The notes: generated by a model from the sequence alone, not told the origin. Shown: positions 1-8,355, counted from the first letter of the stretch. The stretch: DNA of 34,921 nt from Pseudonocardia asaccharolytica DSM 44247 = NBRC 16224 (GCF_000423625.1 NZ_AUII01000035.1:1-34921), one strand, 5' to 3'. Program-made: numbers and translations.

Positions 1-284
1 CCCCCGAGGACCAGGCCTGGATCGAGACCCTGTTCGGCCACGTCAAGGGCGAGTGGCCACACCTGGAGAAGATCAGAGACCCCGGCGAGCTCGAGCGCGA
101 GCTCGACCGCCGCCGGGCCGAGTACAACTCCGTGCGGTTGCACGCCGGCGTCGGGTATGTCACGCCCGACGACGAACACGAAGGCCGCGGCGAAGGCATC
201 CGCCAAGCCCGCCGCGACGGGCTCGCCGCGGCCCGCGAGGCACGGATCAACTACCGTCGAAACACGAGCAAGGACCACCGATGA
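1..284 (+). pseudogene. IS3-family-type transposase, C-terminal part (cut by window edge)
   Basis: The reading frame is open from base 3 to the TGA at 282-284 and encodes the C-terminal end of a DDE integrase-type transposase. It contains a W-I-E-T-L-F-G-H-V-K-G-E-W motif near residues 6-18. In IS3-type enzymes the third catalytic acidic residue lies in such a motif, so E8 is the candidate. An R-A-E-Y-N-S-V-R-L-H motif follows, then a basic tail. The N-terminal catalytic domain and any orfA lie outside the window, so whether the element is intact cannot be judged. The element's downstream end should fall between 285 and about 333, because the truncated cupin gene begins right after. I could not define its terminal inverted repeat. 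Confidence 0.75.
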
Positions 285-333
285 TCACTACCCGCTCGTG
301 GTCGGGTATTCCATCGCCCGGCTGCTTCATTAA

Positions 334-744
334 CTCGGACACACCTCACCCCACGGGTTGGCCGTGCCCAGGCACGTGCACACCCACGAGGACGAGGCGT
401 TCTACGTGCTCGACGGCGAGGTCAGCATGCACATCGGCGACGAAGTGATCGGCGCCATCGCCGGCAGCTTCCTGTGGGGTCCCCGCACGGTCCCGCACGC
501 GTTCCGCATCGAGTCCGAAACGGCGAAACTGCTCGTCATCAGCACGCCCGGTGGGTTCGATCGCTTCTTCGACACCGGGACAGCCGCCGCCGCACCTAAC
601 CTGCCGCCGCCAGCCGCCAACCCGCCCGACCTCAACGCCATCGTCGTCGCCGCCCATGAGCACGGCGTCGACGTCATTGGACCGCCCCCCAGACCCAGCG
701 AACGCGAGTTAGAGCAGCGCTTGGTTGGCTGCAGCGACGCGTGA
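334..744 (+). pseudogene. Cupin-domain protein, N-terminally truncated
   Basis: The frame opens after a TAA at 331-333 and runs to the TGA at 742-744. It encodes a cupin barrel with the metal-binding pattern H-V-H-T-H-E-D-E-A-F-Y-V-L-D-G near its start, followed by a second half-barrel (PRTVPHAFRIES) and a flexible Pro/Ala-rich tail. Related proteins normally have some 30-40 residues before the first His motif. Here they are missing and only a weak TTG (358) could start translation. The transposase end lies about 50 bp upstream, so IS insertion or an associated deletion most likely removed the promoter and the first strands. The substrate is unknown. Confidence 0.65.
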
Positions 745-840
745 ATCCGGGCCGTTGTTCTGTTCCGAACGCCGTCCCGGCCCCGCTCGCAGCTGCTCGG
801 GGGCGGCGACGACAACCCGGTGCGCGGACGAGCCCATCGC

Positions 841-1398
841 TCAGACCCGGCCCACCTGGTAGTGCCCGTCGTCGCTGGTGATCATGATCGGCACCGTGAC
901 CCGCTCGCCGTCGACGGTCGCCTCGCAGGTGAACGAGGTGCCCGCGGCCACGGTGATGCCGTCGGCGCAGCGGACGTCGGAGACCTCGTGGCCGTAGTCG
1001 CGGGTGAGGACCTGTGTGACGCCGTCCTGCAGGGCGGCCTGGTCGAACACCCGGGTGGCGAGGAATCCGGGTTTCCAGAACCCGAGGACCCCGACGGCGG
1101 CCACCACCACCACGATCGCCGCGATGATCACGATCCTGCGTGTGCGCCCGCCCGCGGCGGGTTGCTGCTGGGGCCCGGGGTGCCAGTCCGGCCCGGGGTT
1201 CCGGTGCGGCTGGCCGGGGCCGGGTTGCCGGCCCCGGCCCGGGTTCTGCGGCGGCTGGTGCCAGGTCTGCTGCGCCTGCGGCCAGCCCTGCTGCGCGCCG
1301 CCGGCGGGTCCGCCCCATCCGCCGGGCGGCTGCTGCCCCCAGGCCTGCGGCTCGGCGGAGGGGTCCGGCGCGCCGTACGGGGGGCCCGGGGTGTTCAC
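841..1398 (-). CDS. DUF4333-type single-pass membrane protein
   Basis: About 185 residues. The first ~90 are Pro/Gly/Gln-rich and disordered. A hydrophobic segment (RRIVIIAAIVVVVAAVGVLG) follows as one transmembrane helix, and then a ~75-residue extracytoplasmic domain with the pattern DVRCADGITVAAGTSFTC...V. Two spaced cysteines plus a V.C...V..G..F.C pattern are typical of DUF4333 proteins of Actinobacteria, whose function is unknown. I chose the GTG at 1398 because a 9-residue ORF with a perfect AAGGAGG Shine-Dalgarno ends in a GTGA overlap exactly there. An in-frame ATG at 1440 is the alternative, but it lacks a ribosome site. It lies downstream of helY on the same strand. Confidence 0.65.
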   Translation of the reverse strand: MNTPGPPYGAPDPSAEPQAWGQQPPGGWGGPAGGAQQGWPQAQQTWHQPPQNPGRGRQPGPGQPHRNPGPDWHPGPQQQPAAGGRTRRIVIIAAIVVVVAAVGVLGFWKPGFLATRVFDQAALQDGVTQVLTRDYGHEVSDVRCADGITVAAGTSFTCEATVDGERVTVPIMITSDDGHYQVGRV

Positions 1399-1424
1399 CG
1401 TTCCGCCTCGCCGCGCTCGTTCAT
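1395..1424 (-). CDS. 9-residue upstream ORF coupled to the DUF4333 gene
   Basis: ATG at 1424, peptide MNERGEAER, TGA at 1397-1395. The Shine-Dalgarno AAGGAGG lies 6 nt before the ATG and is the best ribosome site near this gene. The stop overlaps the GTG start of the membrane protein in a GTGA. This geometry suggests translational coupling by re-initiation. A sequencing indel that split one N-terminus in two is the alternative. Confidence 0.4.
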   Translation of the reverse strand: MNERGEAER

Positions 1425-1545
1425 GGCCGACCTCCTTCATCCCGTGTCCGCGCCATGACCAGCGCGTCCGGCGATCAAAGCACAGCGACCGGGCCGGCGG
1501 CGCGAGACGGACGAACTGCCGCGGCGAGCCACCCGGCCGGGTTGG

Positions 1546-4323
1546 TCAGGCGACCCCGGCCGCCACCACCCCGCGGCGGATCGCGCCGCCTGCCTTCGCC
1601 GCGGTCCGGCCCAGCGGCGTCGACCGCCCCGCGACCCCGACGATCTGGTCGAGCAGGTCGAGCACCTGACGGCACCAGCGGACGAAGTCGCCCGCCGAGA
1701 GCTCGTGGCCGTTCTCCTCGGCCGCGGCCAGCACCTGGGCCAGCGACTCGCCGCGCGCCCAGCGGTGTATCGGCCAGGCGAAACCGACATCGGGCTCGCG
1801 GGTGCGGTCGATCCGGTGCCGGCGCTCGTCCGCCTCGAGGTCGGCCCAGATCCGCAGGGTGCCGGTCAGCGCCTCCGAGACCGGTCCGGACGGCACCCGC
1901 GGCATCGGACCGTTGTCCCGGCGCGACTCGTACACCAGCGACGACACCACCGCGGCCAGTTCGGCGGGCTCGAGGCCCTCCCAGACGTTGTGCCGCAGGC
2001 ATTCGGCGGCCAGCAGCTCGGACTCACCCCAGATCCGGGCGAGCCGCTCGCCGTGCTCGGTGACCGTCTCCCCGTCGCGGTCGCCCGCGTCCGGATCGTC
2101 GGCGAGATAGCCGCGTTCCCGCAGCAGGGCCCGGATCCGGTCGAACGCCCGGGCCAGCGAGTGCGTCGTCGAGCGTACCTTCTGGCGCAGCTGTTCGGTC
2201 TCGCGCTCCAGGCGGTGGTGGCGTTCGGCCCAGCGGGCGTGCGCCTCCCGGTCGTCGCAGCGGTGGCACGGGTGGGCGCGCAGCGTGCGACGCAGGGTGG
2301 CGAGCTCGGGGTCGTCGACCCCGTCGCCGCCGGTCCGCCCGCGCCGCCGGCGCGGGGCAGGTGCCTGGATACCGGTGTTGCGCAGCGACGAGGCCAAGTC
2401 GCGACGGGCCCGCGGCGAGCGGTGGTCGACCCGTTTGGGCAGCCGCATCCGGCCTAGCGGCTCGACCGGTGTCGGGAAGTCCGCCGCCGACAGCCGTCCC
2501 GACCAGCGGTCCTCCGAGAGCACCAGCGGCCGCGGGTCGCCGGCGGCGTCGACGCCCGGGTCGAGCACCACCGCGAGCCCGGACCGGCGTCCGGCCGGAA
2601 TGGCGATCACGTCACCGGGTTTGAGCGAACGCAGCGAATCGGCCGCCGCCTCCCGCTGCTCGGCGACCCCCTGGCGACGCAGCACCTTCTCCCGATCGGA
2701 GAGCTGGCGGCGCAGCTGCGCGTACTCCCCGAAGTCGCCGAGATGACATTCCATGGACGCCGCGTAGCCCGCCAGCGCCTCCTCGTTGCGCTCGATGCGC
2801 CGGGCGAGCCCGACCACCGAGCGGTCGGCCTGGAACTGCCCGAACGACTGTTCCAGCAGTTCCCGTCCGCGCTCCACGCCGAGTCGTCCGACCAGGTTGA
2901 CGGCCATGTTGTAGCCGGGCCGGAACGAGCTGCGCAGCGGATAGGTGCGCGTCGAGGCCAGGCCGGCGACCTTCTCCGGGTCCACCCCGGGCTGCCAGAT
3001 GACCACCGCGTGCCCCTCGACGTCGATACCGCGCCGCCCGGCCCTGCCGGTGAGCTGCGTGTACTCCCCCGCCGTCAGCTCGGCGTGGGACTCGCCGTTG
3101 AACTTGACCAGCCGCTCCAGCACGACGGTGCGGGCGGGCATGTTGATGCCCAGCGCGAGCGTCTCGGTCGCGAACACGCAGCGGACCAGACCCTTGACGA
3201 ACAGCTCCTCGACGGTCTCCTTGAACGCCGGCAGCAGGCCCGCATGGTGCGCCGCGATGCCGCGCTCCAGGCCTTCGCGCCACTCCCAGTAGCCGAGCAC
3301 GCCCAGGTCGGCCTGCGGGAGGTCGCCGGTGTGGCTGTCGGTGATGCGGCGGATCTCGGCGACCTCGGCGTCGGTGGTCAGCCGCAGTCCCGCGCGCACG
3401 CACTGTCCGACGGCGGCGTCGCAGCCCGCGCGGCTGAAGACGAAGGTGATCGCGGGCAGCAGCGCGTTGCGGTCGAGCCGGTCGATGACGGTGACCCGCG
3501 ACGGCGGCCGGTACCCGACGCGCCGCGGCGGGGCGGACCGTGCGCGCCTGCCGCGCTCCCAGATCGCCGTCGAGGTCTGTCGGTCCAGCTCGGCGGTATG
3601 CCGGACGAGGTCGGGGTCGACACGCAGCTCGCCGTCGCGGGTCTCGCCGGCGAACAGGTCATACAGCCGGTTGCCGACCATCATGTGCTGCCACAGCGGT
3701 ACCGGCCGGTGCTCGTCGACGACGACCGCCGTGTCGCCGCGCACGGTGACCAGCCAGTCGCCGAACTCCTCGGCGTTGCTCACCGTCGCCGAAAGGCCGA
3801 TCAGCGACACGTGCTCGGGCAGCTGGAGGATCACCTCCTCCCAGACCGCGCCGCGGAACCGGTCGGCCAGGTAGTGCACCTCGTCCATCACGACGTAGCC
3901 GAGGTGCTCCAGCGCGCGCGAGCCCGCGTAGATCATGTTCCGCAGCACCTCGGTCGTCATGACGACCACCTGGGCGTCGCCGTTGACCGAGATGTCCCCG
4001 GTGAGCAGCCCGACGGCGTCGGCGCCGTGGCGGGCGACGAGATCGGCGTACTTCTGGTTCGACAGCGCCTTGATCGGTGTCGTGTAGAAGCACTTCAGGC
4101 CCTGCGTGAGGGCGAGGTGGACGGCGAACTCGCCGACGACGGTCTTGCCCGCCCCGGTCGGGGCGCACACCAGCACCCCGTGCCCGTCCTCCAGCGCGTC
4201 GCAGGCGGCGCGCTGGAACCCGTCGAGCTCGAACGGGAGGCCCGCGACGAATTCGGTCAACCGGGGCCGGGCGACGCGGGACTTGGCCGCGCGGTACGCC
4301 TCGGCCGGACTGCTGGTGGCCAC
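1546..4323 (-). CDS. helY: DEAD/DEAH-box RNA helicase HelY (Ski2/Mtr4-like)
   Basis: 925 residues, close to the size of mycobacterial HelY. Superfamily 2 motifs appear in order: Walker A APTGAGKT (54-61), DEVH box (147-150), SAT (178-180) and motif VI QLTGRAGRRGID in the second RecA domain. A long C-terminal helical region follows. These are the marks of Ski2-like RNA helicases, thought to act in RNA turnover. The start is GTG 4323. No clear ribosome site is visible, and the gap to tatC is short (57 bp), which fits co-transcription with tatA-tatC. The same pafABC-tatAC-helY order exists in Mycobacterium tuberculosis. Confidence 0.92.
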   Translation of the reverse strand: MATSSPAEAYRAAKSRVARPRLTEFVAGLPFELDGFQRAACDALEDGHGVLVCAPTGAGKTVVGEFAVHLALTQGLKCFYTTPIKALSNQKYADLVARHGADAVGLLTGDISVNGDAQVVVMTTEVLRNMIYAGSRALEHLGYVVMDEVHYLADRFRGAVWEEVILQLPEHVSLIGLSATVSNAEEFGDWLVTVRGDTAVVVDEHRPVPLWQHMMVGNRLYDLFAGETRDGELRVDPDLVRHTAELDRQTSTAIWERGRRARSAPPRRVGYRPPSRVTVIDRLDRNALLPAITFVFSRAGCDAAVGQCVRAGLRLTTDAEVAEIRRITDSHTGDLPQADLGVLGYWEWREGLERGIAAHHAGLLPAFKETVEELFVKGLVRCVFATETLALGINMPARTVVLERLVKFNGESHAELTAGEYTQLTGRAGRRGIDVEGHAVVIWQPGVDPEKVAGLASTRTYPLRSSFRPGYNMAVNLVGRLGVERGRELLEQSFGQFQADRSVVGLARRIERNEEALAGYAASMECHLGDFGEYAQLRRQLSDREKVLRRQGVAEQREAAADSLRSLKPGDVIAIPAGRRSGLAVVLDPGVDAAGDPRPLVLSEDRWSGRLSAADFPTPVEPLGRMRLPKRVDHRSPRARRDLASSLRNTGIQAPAPRRRRGRTGGDGVDDPELATLRRTLRAHPCHRCDDREAHARWAERHHRLERETEQLRQKVRSTTHSLARAFDRIRALLRERGYLADDPDAGDRDGETVTEHGERLARIWGESELLAAECLRHNVWEGLEPAELAAVVSSLVYESRRDNGPMPRVPSGPVSEALTGTLRIWADLEADERRHRIDRTREPDVGFAWPIHRWARGESLAQVLAAAEENGHELSAGDFVRWCRQVLDLLDQIVGVAGRSTPLGRTAAKAGGAIRRGVVAAGVA

Positions 4324-4380
4324 GGCATCCAGGCTGTCACATCGTCGCCGCCCCCTGCGCCGGGCGGGCGCCGCCGGCCG

Positions 4381-5331
4381 TCAGGTGACATCGTCCAGGC
4401 GCCGGGTGGGCTCCGGGGCCGGGCCGGGCTCGCTGGGCGCGGCCGTGGTGTCGACCGCGCTGGGCGTGGTGTCGATCGGGGACGGTTCGTCCGGGTCCCA
4501 GGAGTCCCAGCCCTCCTCGGCCCGCCTACGGGCCTTCGCCCGGTCGTGCAGGCGGGTGAGCTGGATCGCCAGCTCGAACAGGACCACCAGCGCCGTCCCG
4601 AGCACGACCATCGAGATCGGGTCCTGGCCGGGGGTGGCGATCGCCGCGAACGCGAACAGGCCGAAGATCAGCCCGCGGCGCCACCGGCGCAGCCGGTCGT
4701 AGCTGACGACGCCGACCCGGTTGAGCATCACCACCAGCAGCGGCAGCTCGAAGCTCACGCCGAAGATGAGCAGCAGCGCGATGACGAAGCCGAAGTAGGC
4801 CTCGCCGGTGAGGGCGGTGGTCTGCACGTCGCCGGCGATCGTCAGCAGGAACCCGAGTCCCTCGGAGACGACGAGGAACGCCAGCACGGCGCCCGCGACG
4901 AACAACACCGCCGCGATCGAGACGAAGGTCAGCGCGAACCGCCGCTCCTTCGCATACAGCCCGGGGGTGATGAACGCCCAGAGCTGGTAGAGCCAGACCG
5001 GGCAGGCGAGCACCACGCCGGCGGTGGCGCCGACCTTCAGCCGCAGGCTGAACTGGTCGAACGGCCCGGTACCCAGCAGGGCGCAGGAGCCGTCGGCGGT
5101 GAAGCTGGCCCGCGCGGACGCGGGCAGCGAGCAGTACGGGTACTTGAGCATCTCCCCGAGGCTCGGGGCGCCGAACAGGGCGACCTCGAACCAGATGTAG
5201 CCGAAGACCGTCGTGACCGCGATCGCGATGAGGGCGACGGCCAGCCGGTAGCGCAGCTCGTAGAGATGCTCGACGAGTGTCATGGTGCCGTCGGGGTTGC
5301 GGGCCCGGCGGCGCCGTGGGAACTTCGCCAC
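4381..5331 (-). CDS. tatC: Sec-independent protein translocase TatC
   Basis: 316 residues. The N-terminus carries the conserved T-L-V-E-H-L-Y-E-L-R-Y-R signal-binding segment (about 17-28). Six hydrophobic helices follow, with W-L-Y-Q-L-W-A-F-I-T-P-G-L in the first cytoplasmic loop region and S-F-E-L-P-L-L beside the fourth helix. The C-terminal ~50 residues are a charged Pro-rich tail, common in actinobacterial TatC. With TatA it forms the twin-arginine translocase that exports folded proteins, for example the Tat-type lipoprotein encoded at 24737-26062. The GTG start at 5331 lies 7 nt after a TAGCGT -10 element, so a leaderless mRNA from a promoter just after tatA is likely, besides read-through. 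Confidence 0.95.
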   Translation of the reverse strand: MAKFPRRRRARNPDGTMTLVEHLYELRYRLAVALIAIAVTTVFGYIWFEVALFGAPSLGEMLKYPYCSLPASARASFTADGSCALLGTGPFDQFSLRLKVGATAGVVLACPVWLYQLWAFITPGLYAKERRFALTFVSIAAVLFVAGAVLAFLVVSEGLGFLLTIAGDVQTTALTGEAYFGFVIALLLIFGVSFELPLLVVMLNRVGVVSYDRLRRWRRGLIFGLFAFAAIATPGQDPISMVVLGTALVVLFELAIQLTRLHDRAKARRRAEEGWDSWDPDEPSPIDTTPSAVDTTAAPSEPGPAPEPTRRLDDVT

Positions 5332-5338
5332 GCCTTGG

Positions 5339-5344
5339 ACGCTA
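5339..5344 (-). promoter_or_regulatory. -10 element of a leaderless tatC promoter
   Basis: TAGCGT on the minus strand, then 7 nt (CCAAGGC), then the GTG of tatC. No independent Shine-Dalgarno is positioned for this GTG. TANNNT at this distance is the usual layout for leaderless actinobacterial mRNAs. Confidence 0.45.
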
Positions 5345-5350
5345 CAGGCG

Positions 5351-5617
5351 CTACTGCGCGCGGTCGGTGCGCCCTGGCTGGTTCGCCGGAGTGGACTCCT
5401 GCGGCGCGTTCGCGGAGGGCGGCAGCGCGGTGGGCGGCTCCGCCGGGGTGGTGTCCCGGCGAGTCTCCTCGTCGCTGCGCAGGCCCTTCATCTCCCCCTT
5501 GAACACGCGCGCGGACTGCCCGATCGACCGCGCCATGTCCGGTAGCTTCTTGGCCCCGAACAGCAGTACCAGCACGCCGATGAGGATCACGAACTCCCAG
5601 CCACCGAGATTCGGCAT
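5351..5617 (-). CDS. tatA: Sec-independent protein translocase TatA
   Basis: 88 residues. One N-terminal transmembrane helix (E-F-V-I-L-I-G-V-L-V-L-L-F-G) is followed by the diagnostic F-G-A-K-K-L-P-D-M-A-R-S-I-G amphipathic hinge and a variable acidic/Pro-rich tail. TatA oligomers form the translocation pore with TatC. The ATG at 5617 has GGAAGG 8 nt upstream. It precedes tatC by 19 bp on the same strand and lies downstream of the WYL genes, as in other Actinobacteria. Confidence 0.95.
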   Translation of the reverse strand: MPNLGGWEFVILIGVLVLLFGAKKLPDMARSIGQSARVFKGEMKGLRSDEETRRDTTPAEPPTALPPSANAPQESTPANQPGRTDRAQ

Positions 5618-5656
5618 GACGCTGTCCTTCCCGACGCCGTCACTTCGGCTCCGATA

Positions 5657-5875
5657 CTACGCAGGGTCGCCGGATCGGCGACCGTCCCCGGGTCGCCACG
5701 CCTTCACCTGTGCCAGCGCGGCCGTGAGCGGCGCGGCGCCCTCGTCCACCCCGCTGCGCAGCCGGGCCGCCGCGCGCTCCAGCCTGCGCATCCGGACCGC
5801 CACCACCGGCACGACCAGGATCAGCAGCACCACCCCGGCCGCGGCCACGACCACCGCCGGCAGAAATGCGCCCAC
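5657..5875 (-). CDS. Small single-pass membrane protein of unknown function
   Basis: 72 residues from GTG 5875, with GAGGAG 6 nt upstream. The first 28 residues form one hydrophobic helix (FLPAVVVAAAGVVLLILVVP...). A basic/amphipathic helix (RRLERAAARLRSG) and a polar C-terminus follow. It lies 20 bp after pafC and 39 bp before tatA on the same strand, so it is probably in the same transcript. The layout resembles a TatA-like topology (short helix plus amphipathic stretch), but it lacks the F-G-x-K-x-L-P hinge, so I do not call it a Tat component. Confidence 0.6.
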   Translation of the reverse strand: MGAFLPAVVVAAAGVVLLILVVPVVAVRMRRLERAAARLRSGVDEGAAPLTAALAQVKAWRPGDGRRSGDPA

Positions 5876-5895
5876 CGCTTCTCCTCTCGGTTCCG

Positions 5896-6858
5896 TCAGT
5901 CCTCCGGTGCGGCGGAGGCCGTCAGCGCGGCCCGCGCCCGGCGCCCGACCTCCGCGGCGACGTCCGGTGGCTCCAGTACCCGGGCGCCGCCGCCCAGACC
6001 CAGCACGAGCCGCACCAACCAGCCCGGCTCGGCGTAGCGCAGCGCCACCCTGGCCCGTCCGGACACCTCGTCCTCCACGACCTCGTCGACCGGGTAGTAC
6101 TCGGCGATCCACCTGGCCTCCGGCTCCAGCAGCAGCACCGCGGTCCGCTGCTCCTGGCTCGGGCGGAACAACCCGGCCGAGACGTCGGTGGGCTGCGCAC
6201 CGGGCGGTGGGGCGGCCGGTTCGGCGAGCTCCTCGACCGCATCGACCCGGTCCAGCCGGAACAGCCGGACGGCCTCGGCGCGCCGGCACCATGCCTCCAG
6301 ATAGCTGCGCCCCTCCACCAGCAGCAGCCGCATCGGGTCGATCGTGCGCCGGGAGACGGCGTCGCGACCGGCCGTGTAGTACTGGATGCGCAGCGCCCGG
6401 CCGCGTTCCAGCGCGGCGCGGACCGCGGCAGTGGTGGCCTGTTTCTCGTGGACGACCTCGACCGCGACCCCGGCCAGCGCGGCGTCGCCCACCGCGTGTT
6501 CGATCTTCGCGGTGGCCCGCTGCACGGCGTCGGTGTCGACCATCCCGGGGGCCTCGCCGAGCGTGCGCAGCGCCACGAGCAGCGCGGTCGCCTCGGCCGT
6601 GGTCAACCGCAGTGGCCTGCGCATCCCCGCGTCCTCGGTGACGGTGACGGTATCGCCGGAGAACGACAGGTCGACCAGGTCGCCGGGGCCGTAGCCGGGC
6701 AGCCCGCACATCCACAGCAGCTCGAGGTCGCGGCGCAACTGCTTCTCCGTGATGCCGAAGTCGGCCGCGGCCTCGGTGACCGGGATTCCCGGCCGGGCCA
6801 GCAGGTAGGGCACCAGCGAGAGCAGCCGCGGCAGCCGTTCGGCGACTCCGCTGCTCAT
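5896..6858 (-). CDS. pafC: WYL-domain transcriptional regulator PafC
   Basis: About 320 residues from ATG 6858 (GGGGAAGG just upstream); a GTG 21 bp further out is the alternative. It begins with a winged-helix region (RLLSLVPYLLARPGIPVTEA, then ITEKQLRRDLELLW). The centre carries the WYL fold, where W-Y-L is replaced by S-Y-L-E-A-W, with R-L-F-R-L-D-R-V following. A WCX-like C-terminal domain contains ARWIAEYYPVDE. In mycobacteria PafB and PafC act together as a LexA-independent activator of DNA-damage genes. Position directly after pafB supports the assignment. Confidence 0.88.
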   Translation of the reverse strand: MSSGVAERLPRLLSLVPYLLARPGIPVTEAAADFGITEKQLRRDLELLWMCGLPGYGPGDLVDLSFSGDTVTVTEDAGMRRPLRLTTAEATALLVALRTLGEAPGMVDTDAVQRATAKIEHAVGDAALAGVAVEVVHEKQATTAAVRAALERGRALRIQYYTAGRDAVSRRTIDPMRLLLVEGRSYLEAWCRRAEAVRLFRLDRVDAVEELAEPAAPPPGAQPTDVSAGLFRPSQEQRTAVLLLEPEARWIAEYYPVDEVVEDEVSGRARVALRYAEPGWLVRLVLGLGGGARVLEPPDVAAEVGRRARAALTASAAPED

Positions 6859-6901
6859 CGCGCCTTCCCCGGCCGGCACGTGAACCGCTCACGTGGTGTC
6901 G

Positions 6902-7897
6902 TCACGTCCGCACCTCCTCGTGATCGGCGTGCGCTGCGGCGGCGGCCGCCCAGCTGCGACGCACCGCGGCGGCGAGCTCCGGCGGGTCGAGCACCGCGAC
7001 GTCCGGGCCGTACCCGGCCAGCCACCGCGCCACCATCTGCACGCTGCGCAGATCGAGCTCCAGCTCGTCGCCGGGGCGGCCGGCGTGGGCGCGCGGCCCG
7101 ATGACGCGGCCGATCCGACGCAGCCCGTGCGCGCGCCCGGCGGCCACCCAGATCCGCGCGGCGCCGATCACCGGGGGCGGATCGAAGCTGCGTTTGACGT
7201 ACCCGAGCAGGTCGATGCCGTCGGGAACCCGGACCGCGCCCGCCGGGCCGATCGCCGTCACCGGCCCGCTGATGCGCGAGAGCCGGAACGAGCGGGTGGC
7301 GTCGCGGTCGCGGTCGTGACCGACCAGGTACCAGCGGCCCCGCCACGACACGACGCCCCAGGGCTCGACGGTGCGGCGCACGACCTCGCCGGTCGGCCCG
7401 CCGCGGCGGTGGTCGAACGTCACGGCCCGGCCGGTCTGCACGGCGGCCAGGATCGGTCCGAACGCCGGCTCGGCGGCACGCACCCGCGGCTGCACCGGGC
7501 CGCCGCTTTCGTCGACGTCGACCCCGGCCGCGCGCAGCTTGACCACGGCGCCGTGGGCGGCCCCGGACAGCTCCGGGGTGTCCCACAGCCGGGCCGCCAG
7601 CGCGACCGCGGCCGCCTCGTCGGCCTCCAGTCCGATCTCGCCGAGCTCGTAGTCGTGGCGGGCGATGCGGTAGCCGTCGGTGGTGTCGAACGACGAGCGC
7701 CTGCCGGTCTCCAGCGGGACGCCCAGCTCGCGCAGCTCGCTCTTGTCGCGCTCGAACATCCGGAAGAAGGCCTCGTCGGTGGGTGCGTCGGCGTAGCCGG
7801 GGACCGTCGCGCGGATCCGCTCGGCCGAAAGGAACTGCCTGGTCGAGAGCAGACAGAGGACCAGGTTGACCAGTCGCTCGGCGCGTGCGGTGGACAC
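6902..7897 (-). CDS. pafB: WYL-domain transcriptional regulator PafB
   Basis: 331 residues from GTG 7897. Order of domains: winged helix (about 1-70, RLVNLVLCLLSTRQFLSAER), WYL domain with the motif R-W-Y-L-V-G-H-D-R-D and R-S-F-R-L-S-R-I, then a WCX-like C-terminal domain. It partners PafC in the mycobacterial DNA-damage response. I preferred this GTG over upstream in-frame codons because homology starts here and a TACGAT -10 hexamer lies 7 nt before it, pointing to a leaderless message. It is divergent from the small gene at 8045. Confidence 0.9.
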   Translation of the reverse strand: MSTARAERLVNLVLCLLSTRQFLSAERIRATVPGYADAPTDEAFFRMFERDKSELRELGVPLETGRRSSFDTTDGYRIARHDYELGEIGLEADEAAAVALAARLWDTPELSGAAHGAVVKLRAAGVDVDESGGPVQPRVRAAEPAFGPILAAVQTGRAVTFDHRRGGPTGEVVRRTVEPWGVVSWRGRWYLVGHDRDRDATRSFRLSRISGPVTAIGPAGAVRVPDGIDLLGYVKRSFDPPPVIGAARIWVAAGRAHGLRRIGRVIGPRAHAGRPGDELELDLRSVQMVARWLAGYGPDVAVLDPPELAAAVRRSWAAAAAAHADHEEVRT

Positions 7898-7904
7898 GAA
7901 CGGA

Positions 7905-7910
7905 ATCGTA
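7905..7910 (-). promoter_or_regulatory. -10 element of a leaderless pafB promoter
   Basis: TACGAT on the minus strand, 7 nt (TCCGTTC) before GTG 7897. No Shine-Dalgarno is present. The same hexamer and spacing occur before mobA. No good -35 is seen. Confidence 0.45.
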
Positions 7911-8044
7911 CGACCGATCGGGAGTACGGATGTGCCGACCGGTGCAACCGGCGCGGGCGTCTCATCATGCGACGCCTGATCGTCTTGACGCGCGAACCCG
8001 ATCCGCGAAGGCTCGTGTGACGCCGGACACGAGAGGGCTGGGGT

Positions 8045-8290
8045 ATGAGCGACGTGGAGCCGACCGAGACGTTCAACCCGTGGAGCGTCGTGAATCTGGT
8101 CTTCCATCACCTGGCCGAGCAGGGGCTGCACCCCGTGCTCGGCGAGACGGGCGATCCGGCGGCCGCCGCGGCCGACCTGCTCATGGCGATGGGGGTCCGG
8201 CCCGGCCCCGACAGCGCGGGCCCGGGCACCCCGGGTGTTCAGGAGACCCTGGCGCAGCTGCGGCGCACGATGATGCCCGGCATCGAATAG
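8045..8290 (+). CDS. Conserved small protein of unknown function
   Basis: 81 residues, ATG at 8045 with a purine-rich GAGAGGG about 8 nt upstream. Sequence features: T-F-N-P-W-S-V-V-N-L-V-F-H-H-L-A-E-Q-G-L-H-P-V-L-G, then an Ala-rich helix (AAAAADLLMAMG) and a short C-terminal helix (ETLAQLRRTMMPGIE). There are no membrane helices. It looks like an all-helical cytoplasmic protein; I do not know a function. It is the only plus-strand gene inside the pafA-pafB interval, divergent from pafB and convergent with pafA, and ends just before a long perfect palindrome. Confidence 0.6.
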   Translation: MSDVEPTETFNPWSVVNLVFHHLAEQGLHPVLGETGDPAAAAADLLMAMGVRPGPDSAGPGTPGVQETLAQLRRTMMPGIE

Positions 8291-8305
8291 CCGCAGGGTG
8301 CGAGG

Positions 8306-8353
8306 CCCGGTGAGTGCGTAACAGTGTTAGAACACTGTTACGCACTCACCGGG
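8306..8353. terminator. Bidirectional terminator, 23-bp perfect inverted repeat
   Basis: Arms 8306-8328 and 8331-8353 are perfect reverse complements, separated by only 2 nt (AG); in RNA the loop would open to 4 nt or more. The repeat lies between two convergent genes, 15 bp after the stop of the 81-residue gene and 2 bp from the pafA stop. No U-tract follows, as is usual in GC-rich Actinobacteria. Confidence 0.75.
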
Positions 8354-8355
8354 GG

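Noticed and set aside
2743..5502. Very long plus-strand open frame antisense to helY and tatC
   Set aside because: Its translation is low-complexity and has no domain motifs, while the minus strand encodes clear HelY and TatC. In GC-rich DNA such antisense frames arise from codon bias.
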